In this document: one piece after another, positions 13,047-20,332 of the stretch
Numbering within the stretch: the first letter of the stretch is position 1
Layout: each line of letters starts with the position of its first letter
From: a virus
IMG/VR virus record: IMGVR_UViG_3300040808_001895
Span: 1 to 21,434 of that record
Reading direction: 5' to 3' (one strand)
Length of the DNA: 21,434 nt
The notes under the pieces: generated by a model
The model's database searches: none
The model's input: the letters and a program-made list of their open reading frames with translations, nothing else
Told to the model about the DNA's origin: nothing
Program-made: the position numbers and the translations under genes

Positions 13047-13739
13047 CTAGTCAAGACCTTCCGAGTCCCAACGCTTTACTATTTCTTGACATTCTTGAAC
13101 CCTAGCCTTGATAAGTCTAAAGTTGTTTGGATCAACCTTAAAGTTAAAAGACCTAACACGCTCGTGAATTTCGATGTCATCAAACGTATGGTTTCTCGTT
13201 ACCTCTTCCTGAATCTTGGTATAAAGTGGATTAGAGTCACCACCCTCCAATTTAAGAGCCTCCCTATAAATAAGACCCTCAACGATGTCTTCAGGTGTAT
13301 TAGAAAGGCAGTAACTAAGTTGCAAGTCCTCGACTTCCCAAAGCCAAGCGTAGGCGGTTAACTGCCAGCCATAAGGCGTAAGCTTTCCCGACTTGTTAAT
13401 TGGCCCCTCACCCTTATGAAAGGTGTAGATGTCGAAGGAACTCTTAACGTCAATGACCTTATCTCCCGTGTAGATGTCAGCCTCTCCAGTTATGTAGTCG
13501 TTTGACTTACGCTCCGTGTTCTTCTCGTAAAGCTCACCGTCTACCATACCTAGCAGAGCAATAGACTTCTCTTCCACGGCTAACCCTTTGGCTATTTGTG
13601 CGGTGTTGATCTCCCTAGTACGTCCGTACTTTTGGAAAAGATACATTTCCTTGAGGGCAGTTAGTGCGGTAGCACCGATAGTATTTGACCCTCTTCCGTT
13701 GGTCATTATCTGACCTAATGCGCTTGCTCTTATTTTCAT
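13047..13739 (-). CDS. PD-(D/E)XK recombination exonuclease (YqaJ-like)
   Basis: A 230-residue nuclease. The core is ITGEADIYTGDKVIDVKSSF with D88 and D97-V-K99, the metal-binding PD-(D/E)XK residues; a conserved Gln follows in PYGWQLTAYAWLW. Glu residues near 56-57 (VEEKS) match the helix motif before the core. This layout is that of lambda-exo/YqaJ-type enzymes that chew back one strand at DNA ends for annealing. The gene overlaps the Erf gene in an ATGA, and annealing protein plus exonuclease is the standard phage two-component recombinase. A RecB-like Cas4-type protein is unlikely: no cysteine cluster is present. Confidence 0.85.
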   Translation of the reverse strand: MKIRASALGQIMTNGRGSNTIGATALTALKEMYLFQKYGRTREINTAQIAKGLAVEEKSIALLGMVDGELYEKNTERKSNDYITGEADIYTGDKVIDVKSSFDIYTFHKGEGPINKSGKLTPYGWQLTAYAWLWEVEDLQLSYCLSNTPEDIVEGLIYREALKLEGGDSNPLYTKIQEEVTRNHTFDDIEIHERVRSFNFKVDPNNFRLIKARVQECQEIVKRWDSEGLD

Positions 13740-14287
13740 TTGTTCATTTTTTCTGCAAGTTCAACAATAGCCTGAAGCTTCTTGAATTCATCATCGGTAA
13801 ACACCGAACCCATTTTTACCGCCAACTTATCGTAGTTGTTTTGGGTTGGGTTAGCAGTTAACCACATCAAAGCCTTTTCAAAGTCATTTTCTTTCTTCTT
13901 ACCGTGGTCGTTCGTTCCGTCAGCGTCCTTAGTGTCATCCAATAACAGAAGACCACCAGCGGCATACTTTCTAGCGTAAGAACTAGCAGAGCCAAACGCT
14001 TGGGCCATATTCATTCCCTTAATTTGATCCACTTCGGCATAAGCCGTGACGCTTAAATCATCCTTGCCGTCTTGAATGCAAGCGGTTGCCTGAATAACTA
14101 CCCTACCAGCTACCTCAACAACTTCGTCCGAGAAGTTTAACACGCATCCGTGTTTTTTAAGGTGGGGCTTTACCGCTTCCTGAATGTCCTCAATAGAACG
14201 GTATTTGTATTTCCCGAAAGAATTGAAATTAGACTTTGGGGCTTTTAGGTCGTGCTGAATCTGTGTCAGCTTTGCAATTAAATCCAT
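13736..14287 (-). CDS. erf: Erf-family single-strand annealing protein
   Basis: A 183-residue annealing protein of the Erf family. The signature KSNFNSFGKYKYRSIEDIQE followed by AVKPHLKKHGC lies at about 16-45; NMAQAFGSASSYARKYAAGGLLLLDD (about 92-117) is the second conserved block. The C-terminal third (KKKENDFEKALMWLTANPTQ onward) is a small helical tail. Erf promotes pairing of single strands and can circularise phage DNA with terminal repeats. I use the internal ATG that begins MDLIAKLTQIQ, as the longer frame back to 14353 would have a TTG start inside the preceding gene. It is followed by its exonuclease partner. Confidence 0.9.
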   Translation of the reverse strand: MDLIAKLTQIQHDLKAPKSNFNSFGKYKYRSIEDIQEAVKPHLKKHGCVLNFSDEVVEVAGRVVIQATACIQDGKDDLSVTAYAEVDQIKGMNMAQAFGSASSYARKYAAGGLLLLDDTKDADGTNDHGKKKENDFEKALMWLTANPTQNNYDKLAVKMGSVFTDDEFKKLQAIVELAEKMNK

Positions 14288-14306
14288 TTGTTTTTGTTTT
14301 TGTGGA

Positions 14307-14651
14307 TTAGAGTTCAATTTCGTTCGGGTTAAATTCAGCCCGTCCACTCTCAATAAGTGAATTCAGCTGGCTTTGATTCCCGTTATTTTCTATATAGTCT
14401 AGACAAGCGTCATGATCGTAGAACTTCCATTCTCGTTCCAATGCGTGAAAGGTTGCACCTAGTACCCCCTTATCTCTAAGGAATAGTTCAACCTGGTATG
14501 TCTTAAACGCTACCGCTCTAATTAACTCAGAACCATTATAGGCAACGATAGCACCGCTATCTCTATTGGTTTCAATGTACCTATACCCTTGGTAAAACAA
14601 GTATTCAGCAAGTGTCTGAGGCATTAACCCTCTTGGTTGTGTCTGAGCCAT
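14307..14651 (-). CDS. Hypothetical protein, first gene of the recombination operon
   Basis: A 114-residue soluble protein (MAQTQPRGLMPQTLAEYLFY, later DACLDYIENNGNQSQLNSLI). I do not recognise it. The start is decided by a TATATTTG box four bases before the ATG at 14651; an ATG 81 bases upstream (14732) would add a Gly-rich, low-complexity leader translated from the poly-C tract and would precede the promoter. Being first in an operon with Erf, exonuclease and SSB, it may be a recombination accessory or a regulator. Confidence 0.6.
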   Translation of the reverse strand: MAQTQPRGLMPQTLAEYLFYQGYRYIETNRDSGAIVAYNGSELIRAVAFKTYQVELFLRDKGVLGATFHALEREWKFYDHDACLDYIENNGNQSQLNSLIESGRAEFNPNEIEL

Positions 14652-14655
14652 GGGA

Positions 14656-14663
14656 CAAATATA
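14656..14663 (-). promoter_or_regulatory. TATATTTG promoter directly before the recombination operon
   Basis: On the minus strand TATATTTG, TCCC, ATG. This is a perfect TAnnTTTG with the same four-base spacing to the start codon as four plus-strand genes, predicting a leaderless message. Confidence 0.65.
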
Positions 14664-15006
14664 GTAATTATTTTTTTTCTTTCGCTCTAAATCTAAGCCA
14701 CCCAAAGCAAGTAACGCCCCCCCTCCCCCCATTACAGAGAGGAAATATAATCTTGCTTCGGTACGGCTTGAGTTTGTCGCTTTAGATCACTTGCACCCCT
14801 TCGGACAGACAGTCTACGACTTGTTGCCTTTCGGGATAACGGTACTGGATGGCTTATGCTTTCACGGAGTACCAACCCCCTAACCTCTTCGGTGTCTGCT
14901 AGTTAAACGATTCGTTGCCGCCTTCTACTAGCTTCTTATGTCTACAAAGGTACGCAAACCTATAAAACAAGTCAAGAACCCCTTAAACGGCTTCCGCTCG
15001 TGGGCC
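14664..15006. other. Divergent non-coding control region, possible origin
   Basis: About 340 bases between two divergent promoters. It holds a poly-C block (14717-14730), three CTTCGG copies (14756, 14799, 14887) and an inverted repeat GGTACT / AGTACC (14841-14846 and 14868-14873). Frames on the plus strand stay open for 40-70 codons but lack a usable start. I found no tRNA. Its position between the recombination operon and the loader/helicase genes makes an origin or operator plausible; no DnaA-box array was recognised. Confidence 0.4.
14717..14730. repeat. Poly-C tract (C7-T-C6)
   Basis: Seven C, one T, six C on the plus strand; the minus strand is G-rich and could fold as a G-quadruplex or slip during replication. 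It lies about 55 bases upstream of the leftward promoter box. Confidence 0.8.
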
Positions 15007-15014
15007 TACTTTTG
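15007..15014 (+). promoter_or_regulatory. TACTTTTG promoter directly before the tail terminator gene
   Basis: TACTTTTG, CCCT, ATG at 15019. Same motif and four-base spacing as at 441 and 19067. It decides the start of the following gene. Confidence 0.62.
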
Positions 15015-15018
15015 CCCT

Positions 15019-15474
15019 ATGCGACAGACTACCGATATAATGCGTTTGGTACACAATGCAATTAGAACCGTCTTAAACGCCAATGGTCAGAGTTCCGTAG
15101 CTATCCAGTATAGCCGAACCAACGTCAGCGACCTTGACAAGTACGTTTATATAGATATAGGTGGCGCAGATAGAACGGGTTCACAGACTGACCTGAGTTA
15201 TGACTATACGATTACCACGGGAGTGATCTTCTACGAAACTAGCCCAGCGTACTCAGTCACTAACCATAACACTTTAATTGACCTGGTGTATAAGGCTTTC
15301 CAAGACACCACCTTAACGGGCGAAATCCACAACGAGGCTAGAACCCTAGACCTAGAACTAGAGAGCGTTAGCGATCTTGGGGCAAGTAAGGAGCAGACCC
15401 GAAGCGATGATGGTAGGTATATAGTCCGCTATCTAATGGACTTCAACCTTCGTATGAACCTAACTGCTAGCTAG
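15019..15474 (+). CDS. Probable tail terminator / tail completion protein
   Basis: A 151-residue protein (MRQTTDIMRLVHNAIRTVLN). The order of elements, an N-terminal helix, YVYIDIGGADRTGSQTDLSY, a YTITTGVIFYETSP strand, a helix NHNTLIDLVYKAF and a final DGRYIVRYLMDFNLRM strand, resembles the DUF3168/gpU-like proteins that cap the tail tube and join it to the head. The match is by pattern only. A frame from 14938 would add 27 residues, but the promoter box lies inside that extension, so I start at 15019. It is apart from the main tail block, as is the tail tube gene across the divergent region. Confidence 0.5.
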   Translation: MRQTTDIMRLVHNAIRTVLNANGQSSVAIQYSRTNVSDLDKYVYIDIGGADRTGSQTDLSYDYTITTGVIFYETSPAYSVTNHNTLIDLVYKAFQDTTLTGEIHNEARTLDLELESVSDLGASKEQTRSDDGRYIVRYLMDFNLRMNLTAS

Positions 15475-15478
15475 TTAG
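15460..15478 (+). terminator. Weak hairpin at the end of the tail terminator gene
   Basis: CTAACT (15460-15465) and AGTTAG (15473-15478) form a six-base, AT-rich stem overlapping the stop codon and followed by a T-rich stretch. It could be a weak terminator; the low G-C content makes it uncertain. Confidence 0.3.
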
Positions 15479-15510
15479 AACTTCTTTTTATTTGTTTGCT
15501 CTTTTTGTTC

Positions 15511-15518
15511 TAGCTTTG
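15511..15518 (+). promoter_or_regulatory. TAGCTTTG promoter before the loader gene
   Basis: TAGCTTTG, ACGCT, ATG at 15524: perfect TAnnTTTG with a five-base gap to the start. TTTG copies at 15491 and 15495 lie 12-16 bases upstream, somewhat closer than the usual -33 distance. Confidence 0.62.
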
Positions 15519-15523
15519 ACGCT

Positions 15524-15853
15524 ATGACAGAAAAAGAAAAAAAGACCTTGCGTGAGGCCATTATAATAATACAAGGGCTTTTAGACTCAGGGCAATTAGA
15601 TTTATTCGGGGAAAAGAAGTCGAACGAACGAATACCCGAACGATTCACCGCACCGACAAAGGAACAAGTCCGAGAATACTTCTTAGAAAAGGGCTACACG
15701 GCTTGGAGGGCTGACGAAATGTGGGAGTATTACGAAGCCTTGAACTGGTGCGATTCCCACAACAACACCATAAAATCTTGGAAACATAAGGCCCTTAATG
15801 TTTGGATGACCCCCGAACACAAGCTAACCAAGAAGACGGGTTTTGATCTATGA
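15524..15853 (+). CDS. Helicase-loader-like replication protein
   Basis: A 109-residue protein. The C-terminal part, FTAPTKEQVREYFLEKGYTA...WEYYEALNWCDSHNNTIKSWKHKALNVW, is the small helical module found at the C-terminus of phage replication initiators and DnaD-like loader proteins. The N-terminus (MTEKEKKTLREAIIIIQGLL) is a short helix. Being directly upstream of and overlapping the DnaB gene by four bases supports a role in bringing the helicase to the origin. It is much shorter than full initiators, with no N-terminal DNA-binding domain, so it may need the DnaA-like protein or another factor to find DNA. Confidence 0.6.
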   Translation: MTEKEKKTLREAIIIIQGLLDSGQLDLFGEKKSNERIPERFTAPTKEQVREYFLEKGYTAWRADEMWEYYEALNWCDSHNNTIKSWKHKALNVWMTPEHKLTKKTGFDL

Positions 15854-17082
15854 ACCTAGAAGCCTCTTTAGTTGGGTTACTGATTAACGACCCAGCGGCA
15901 ATAGATAGCGTTAGGATAGAACCCGAATGGTTCGAAGACCCTACTTATTTTAAGATTGTCAAGGCTTGTAAAGACACAAGGGCAAAAGGAAGCTATGAGG
16001 ACTTGGTGACATTGGGTAAGAGATTCCCCGACCAGGTCACAACCTTAGTAGAACTTTCCAAAAATGCACCGTTTCGGGTCGATGTTATCCCCTACGCCAC
16101 CCTAGTTCAAGAGGACTTCATTAAACGGCAAGCCCAACGGGTAGGACAAGACCTAATTCAGACCCAAGACATAGAGGGGGTTTTTAAGGCTTCTAACGAC
16201 ATTAACCAACTTCTTGAAGGTAGCACACCCCAAACCACTAAGACGCTCTTAGAACTAATGAACGTGGCGTTAGAACGGATAAAAGACACGTCTATGGGCG
16301 CACCCACGGGGAATAGCGTTCTAGATGGGGTCTTGAATGGCTTAAAAGGTGGGGACTTGAGTGTTTTGGCGGCACGTCCAGCAATGGGTAAGACTGCTTT
16401 CGCTATTGAAACTGCCGTGGCTTCGCAGTCAAAGGGCCGTGTTCTGTTCTTCTCTTTAGAGATGCCTAGCGACCAACTAATAAAAAGGCTTTGGGCCAAC
16501 ACTAGGGAGGTTGAAATGAAGGAGGTTTTTAGTTCTAGCCCTGACGTTAGCAAGCTTCAGAAGGCTATGATCAAAAGTGAAGGCTATAAGATTGAGGTTT
16601 TAGAGGATTATGTGTACGTTGAGGACATAGCTAGTAAGGTAGCCAAGGAAAATAGGAGGGGAGATGTTGCGCTCGTGGTGGTTGATTACTTACAACTAGC
16701 CAAGACAAGGCAAAAGACCAACAACCGAGAAAGGGAGGTAGGGGAAATGTCTTGGGCGTTTAAGATGATAGCTAAAAAGAACAACCTTCCCGTTTTACTC
16801 TTATCCCAACTTAGCAGAGCCGTAGAAAGCACCGAAACAAAAGAACCCGATAGCCACCACCTAAGAGATTCAGGAAGTATAGAACAAGACGCTTCGGTTA
16901 TTATAATGCTTTATAGGTCAGTAGTTTACGGCATTCAAGAAGATGGGGAATACTTCGACTTAATAAAGGTCACCAAGAACAGAAACGGGGAAACTGGACG
17001 CATTAAGGGGAGTTATTTCGATGGACGATACCAAAGCTGGAGTGGAAAAACTTTCAACGAAGGAAAAGACCCACCCTTTTAA
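15850..17082 (+). CDS. dnaB: Replicative DNA helicase, DnaB family
   Basis: A 410-residue hexameric helicase. Residues 1-105 are the DnaB N-terminal helical domain (MNLEASLVGLLINDPAAIDS); the RecA-like motor follows with Walker A ARPAMGKT (175-182), FFSLEMP after it, Walker B VVVDYLQL (D279) and LLSQLSRAVE, then the H4-type QDASVIIMLYR and an arginine-rich end. It unwinds DNA ahead of the phage fork. It starts with an ATGA overlap to the loader gene and ends 17 bases before the next ATG. The length is slightly under bacterial DnaB, as usual for phage forms. No primase is seen in the window, so host primase may be used. Confidence 0.93.
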   Translation: MNLEASLVGLLINDPAAIDSVRIEPEWFEDPTYFKIVKACKDTRAKGSYEDLVTLGKRFPDQVTTLVELSKNAPFRVDVIPYATLVQEDFIKRQAQRVGQDLIQTQDIEGVFKASNDINQLLEGSTPQTTKTLLELMNVALERIKDTSMGAPTGNSVLDGVLNGLKGGDLSVLAARPAMGKTAFAIETAVASQSKGRVLFFSLEMPSDQLIKRLWANTREVEMKEVFSSSPDVSKLQKAMIKSEGYKIEVLEDYVYVEDIASKVAKENRRGDVALVVVDYLQLAKTRQKTNNREREVGEMSWAFKMIAKKNNLPVLLLSQLSRAVESTETKEPDSHHLRDSGSIEQDASVIIMLYRSVVYGIQEDGEYFDLIKVTKNRNGETGRIKGSYFDGRYQSWSGKTFNEGKDPPF

Positions 17083-17087
17083 GTGGC

Positions 17088-17095
17088 TATATTTA
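17088..17095 (+). promoter_or_regulatory. TATATTTA promoter-like box before the terminase block
   Basis: TATATTTA, GGCT, ATG at 17100: one mismatch to TAnnTTTG, with the four-base spacing. It would start transcription of the 88-residue gene and the terminases. Confidence 0.45.
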
Positions 17096-17099
17096 GGCT

Positions 17100-17366
17100 A
17101 TGGAGGTAGAAGACTACTTGGAGGCTATGCGGTTGATCAAACTAATCGACCTGACCCCTGAAGACTACCTAGACCTTTCGGCTAGCCACGTTCTTCTTTA
17201 CGATGAGTTTATTGAATGGCTCAAGGACTTCATACTTTCCCACGAAACCACCAGCTATCAGCTTCAGATGATTGAAGACCTTATGGAAATTAGGGCGTAT
17301 GACGCTATTGCTGAACTATTTTTACCGAAGGACAACGAGCAGTTAAGTATTTACGACATACTTTGA
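17100..17366 (+). CDS. Hypothetical acidic protein upstream of terminase
   Basis: An 88-residue, acidic, helical protein (MEVEDYLEAMRLIKLIDLTP, YQLQMIEDLMEIRAYDAIAE). No family recognised. It lies 17 bases after the helicase and overlaps the next small gene by four bases (TTGA), so it can be made with either the replication or packaging genes. Confidence 0.65.
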   Translation: MEVEDYLEAMRLIKLIDLTPEDYLDLSASHVLLYDEFIEWLKDFILSHETTSYQLQMIEDLMEIRAYDAIAELFLPKDNEQLSIYDIL

Positions 17367-17503
17367 ACAAACTTAGGGAGATGGGTATTAGCAAAAACAC
17401 CTTTTGCATTACCGAATATGGGGACATTGTGAGCGTTTATGATGTTGTACAAGCAATATTAGAATATGAACGAGGAAGAAAAGGCGAGGGAGAACTTAGC
17501 TAA
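17363..17503 (+). CDS. Small unannotated frame before the small terminase
   Basis: A 46-residue frame starting at a TTG that overlaps the previous stop (TTGA), or 40 residues from the ATG at 17381. It reads NKLREMGISKNTFCITEYGD, then IVSVYDVVQAILEYERGRKG, and ends inside the small terminase gene (38-base overlap). It fills the only gap in the block and looks protein-like, but the start is uncertain. Confidence 0.4.
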   Translation: MNKLREMGISKNTFCITEYGDIVSVYDVVQAILEYERGRKGEGELS

Positions 17504-17930
17504 TACCAAGCAAGGGAAGCACCTGGCTAAAGTTCGGCATAGATTCACCGAGGAAGACCGAAAGAAGTCAGCTAGTAAGCGGCACAAGTCTTCTAAAAGG
17601 GAAATAGAGGAGATAAGAAGAATCTTCGCTAAGATGGCTGACGGTGTTCAGCCTAGAATTCATAAGTTCCTAATGGACACGGCTGAAGGTGTGCCCCAAA
17701 GAGATGAGGGAGGGAACGTAATTCGGGACGAACGTGGGGCCGTTGTGTGGTCTAACGCTCCTGACCCAGCCCGTGCGGTTGACATTTTTCTAAAAATCAG
17801 TAAATTCGTTATTCCTGAACTCAAGGCGGTAAGTGTGGAGGCTCTAGTAAGAGATGAAAGCGGCACACAAATAACCTTACCCCCTTGGATGATTCAGGAG
17901 GCTATTGAGGATGACGAACCCGAACCTTAA
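17466..17930 (+). CDS. Probable terminase small subunit
   Basis: A 154-residue protein called by position directly before, and overlapping by 20 bases, the large terminase gene. The N-terminal 50 residues are Lys/Arg/Glu-rich (KARENLANTKQGKHLAKVRH, RHKSSKREIEEIRRI) and could bind DNA; the middle is helical (ARAVDIFLKISKFVIPELKA) and the end acidic (IEDDEPEP). Small terminases recognise the packaging site and regulate the motor. There is no classical helix-turn-helix that I can identify, so the call rests mainly on gene order. Bacteroidota phages often have such divergent proteins at this place. Confidence 0.55.
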   Translation: MNEEEKARENLANTKQGKHLAKVRHRFTEEDRKKSASKRHKSSKREIEEIRRIFAKMADGVQPRIHKFLMDTAEGVPQRDEGGNVIRDERGAVVWSNAPDPARAVDIFLKISKFVIPELKAVSVEALVRDESGTQITLPPWMIQEAIEDDEPEP

Positions 17931-19044
17931 ATTTCTAAGAGAAAACCACGAGTCTAAGAGGCTAATAAGCCTAAGAGGGGGCACAAGGTCGGGAAAGTCA
18001 TATAGTGCCGTTCAATTCCTTATTGAACTTTGTTATAAGTACCCCAATGCTGGGATGGTTATTACCATAGCACGGCAAACATTACCAGCCTTAAAGGCTT
18101 CAACCCTTCGGGACTTCGTTGAAATACTACAAAGCTTTGAGGCATACGTTGAAGAAGACCACAATAAAACAGAAGGAATCTATAAGCTTAGAGGGAACAC
18201 CGTTGAGTTTATTAGTTTGGATCAACCCCAAAAGCTAAGAGGTAGGAAACGGGATGCACTTTTCTTAGACGAATGCAACGAGATAACCGCTGAGTCATTT
18301 AGACAACTATCTTACAGAACCACGGGGTTTATTGTGCTTAGTTATAACCCTAGCGATTTAGACGGCTGGTGGTACGAAGTAGAAGCAAGGGAAGATGCGG
18401 CTTTAATTGTCACCACCTACAAGGACAACCCACACCTTCCGAAGTCTATCATTGCCGAAATCGAAAGCCTTAAAACGTCAAGCCCTGAAGATTGGGCGGT
18501 GTTTGGTTTAGGTGAGAGGGGACGAGGCAAGAAGGGTAGAATTTATAGGAACTTCACCAAGGTAGAAGAACTAGACTTTTCGGAGTGTTCAGATGTTTGC
18601 GTTGGTATCGACTTCGGGTTTTCACAAGACCCCACGGCAGTCCTAAAGGTCGGTAAGCATAATGACCGTGTCTATGTGGATGAACTCGTGTACGAAACGC
18701 ATCTTACTAATACTGAGTTAGTTGAGAAGATAAAACACGAATGTGAGGGGTTAAGGGTTATTTGTGATAGTGCAGAACCCAAGAGCATAGCGGAACTAAG
18801 AAGAGGGGGACTAAACGCAATAGGAGCAATTAAGGGGCCTGACTCCATTAGAAACGGGATCAAACTACTCCAGTCCAAGGAGGTTCTTTACACAAGACGA
18901 AGCAAAGACTTGGAGAGGGAACTAGGGTCTTATGTTTGGCACTTAGACAAAAACGAACGCCCAACTGAAAAGCCAATAGATTCCTTCAACCACCTTCTTG
19001 ACGCTCTGAGGTATAGCGTGGGGTTTTTATATAAACGGGGCTAA
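17911..19044 (+). CDS. terL: Terminase large subunit
   Basis: A 377-residue packaging motor of the Terminase_3/PBSX-like type. The ATPase has Walker A GGTRSGKS (23-30) and Walker B ALFLDE (D120, E121) with SYNPSD (motif III-like) near 144. The RNase H-like nuclease has its acidic residues in GIDFGFSQD (D234), VICDSAEP (D286) and FNHLLDALRY (D364). It pumps DNA through the portal and cuts the concatemer. The ATG at 17911 is preferred over a TTG two codons earlier; it lies inside the 3' end of the small terminase gene. It ends 22 bases before the portal start. All catalytic positions are present, so it should be functional. Confidence 0.95.
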   Translation: MTNPNLKFLRENHESKRLISLRGGTRSGKSYSAVQFLIELCYKYPNAGMVITIARQTLPALKASTLRDFVEILQSFEAYVEEDHNKTEGIYKLRGNTVEFISLDQPQKLRGRKRDALFLDECNEITAESFRQLSYRTTGFIVLSYNPSDLDGWWYEVEAREDAALIVTTYKDNPHLPKSIIAEIESLKTSSPEDWAVFGLGERGRGKKGRIYRNFTKVEELDFSECSDVCVGIDFGFSQDPTAVLKVGKHNDRVYVDELVYETHLTNTELVEKIKHECEGLRVICDSAEPKSIAELRRGGLNAIGAIKGPDSIRNGIKLLQSKEVLYTRRSKDLERELGSYVWHLDKNERPTEKPIDSFNHLLDALRYSVGFLYKRG

Positions 19045-19054
19045 AGGGCTAAAT

Positions 19055-19062
19055 TACTTTTG
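19055..19062 (+). promoter_or_regulatory. TACTTTTG promoter directly before the portal gene
   Basis: TACTTTTG, TGCT, ATG at 19067, the same as at 441 and 15019. It begins 11 bases after the terL stop and would start a separate structural message. Confidence 0.62.
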
Positions 19063-19066
19063 TGCT

Positions 19067-20332
19067 ATGGCGTTATTAGATTTCCTCAAGTACGACCGCA
19101 AAGAGTCGAAAATTCAAGAGCAGTTAAGCAAACTACTCACGGCCCAGCTAACCCACTTGGGGGCTAACTCAGCAATCTGGCAGCCGTTCAACTTTGAGAG
19201 TTTACTAGAGCAAGCCTATCAGAAGAACCCTGACGTATATTCAGTAATTAACTTCCTTAGTAAGAAGATGTCTAACGTTCCTTTGTGTGCGTATGATGCT
19301 GAGGGGAATAAGATTGAATACGAGCCATTTGAGAGGGTCAAAGACCAGCCCAATAGCTACCAAAGTTTTAACGACTTCCTAGCTAATCTCTATTCTAACT
19401 ACCTTTTAACGGGTAACGGTTATATCTATTGTCAGAAGGGTGAAACCGCAATAACTGAAGGTCGAATTCTGCTCGTGGAAGCTTTGCCTAGCGTATACAT
19501 AGAAGCCATCTCAGGTAAGAGCGGTAGAGGTGTCGCAGAATACAGATTTACAGAAGGCTATATAAACACGAAGATGGACGCTGAGAATGTGATCCATATT
19601 AAGAACGTCCAAATGGCCTTCGGAAGCGGTGAACATTTATACGGACAAAGTCCCTTACAAGCGGCCTTTAAATCAATTCAGACTTCAAATAGTGGCTATG
19701 ATTCCCAAAAAGCGTCTATGGATAACCAGGGAGCCGCTGGTATTCTCTATAATAAAGGAATTGACTTCGCGGGGGGTAAAGATGCTTGGACACAAGACGA
19801 GATTAACGAGATGCGCCAAAGCATTAAGGAAGTCCGAAAGAACTCAAATTCTAATTCTATTGGTGTTGGTGTCGGTGACCTGGGTTACATTAACTTTGGT
19901 ATCACTCCCGTGGATATGGGAATAATGGAGGTTCTAGACCTTTCCCTTAGTGACGTTTGCAACGCCTACAACTTGCCCGTTGGTCTGTTCAACAACAACG
20001 ATTCTAGCACATTCTCAAATCAGGAGCAGTACAGAAAGCAAGCTTACACGGACTCTATCTTACCTACTCTGAGCAAGTTCGAATATAGCTTCAATCATTT
20101 GTTTATGAATGACGAGGGGGTTTATTTCAAGTTTGACACTTCAGAGATTCCCGAACTTCAGGCCGACAAGAAGGAGCAAGTTTCTGCCCTTAGTGGTGCG
20201 TATTGGATGACCCCGAACGAGAAAAGGGAAATGATGGGGCTTGCCGCTATTGAGGACGCTGATATGAATCAAGTCTATGTACCTTCTAGCCTTACGCCAA
20301 TTGATTTAAGCGGCTTTGAAGGTGAAGAATGA
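19067..20332 (+). CDS. Portal protein (HK97 type)
   Basis: A 421-residue portal of the HK97/Phage_portal family: the ring at the special vertex through which DNA enters and leaves. Typical segments are NPDVYSVINFLSKKMSNVPL near 45-65, FLANLYSNYLLTGNGYIYCQ near 105-124, NVIHIKNVQMAFGSGEHLYGQSPLQAA, the QGAAGILYNKG block, DLSLSDVCNAYNLPVGLFNNND and the C-terminal WMTPNEKREMMGLAAIED. The length is normal. It overlaps the MuF gene in an ATGA. The start is supported by the promoter box. Confidence 0.92.
   Translation: MALLDFLKYDRKESKIQEQLSKLLTAQLTHLGANSAIWQPFNFESLLEQAYQKNPDVYSVINFLSKKMSNVPLCAYDAEGNKIEYEPFERVKDQPNSYQSFNDFLANLYSNYLLTGNGYIYCQKGETAITEGRILLVEALPSVYIEAISGKSGRGVAEYRFTEGYINTKMDAENVIHIKNVQMAFGSGEHLYGQSPLQAAFKSIQTSNSGYDSQKASMDNQGAAGILYNKGIDFAGGKDAWTQDEINEMRQSIKEVRKNSNSNSIGVGVGDLGYINFGITPVDMGIMEVLDLSLSDVCNAYNLPVGLFNNNDSSTFSNQEQYRKQAYTDSILPTLSKFEYSFNHLFMNDEGVYFKFDTSEIPELQADKKEQVSALSGAYWMTPNEKREMMGLAAIEDADMNQVYVPSSLTPIDLSGFEGEE

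Noticed and set aside
14652-14732. ATG at 14732 as start of the first recombination-operon gene
   Set aside because: It would translate the poly-C tract into a Gly-rich leader and lies upstream of the TATATTTG box that is placed four bases before the ATG at 14651.
14668-14937. Open plus-strand frames in the divergent region (one reads HLHPFGQTVYDLLPFG) and a possible tRNA
   Set aside because: The long frames have no usable start codon and no known family; no T-arm or acceptor stem was found on either strand.
14938-15018. ATG at 14938 as start of the tail terminator gene
   Set aside because: The promoter box lies inside this extension and the family-like part begins at 15019.
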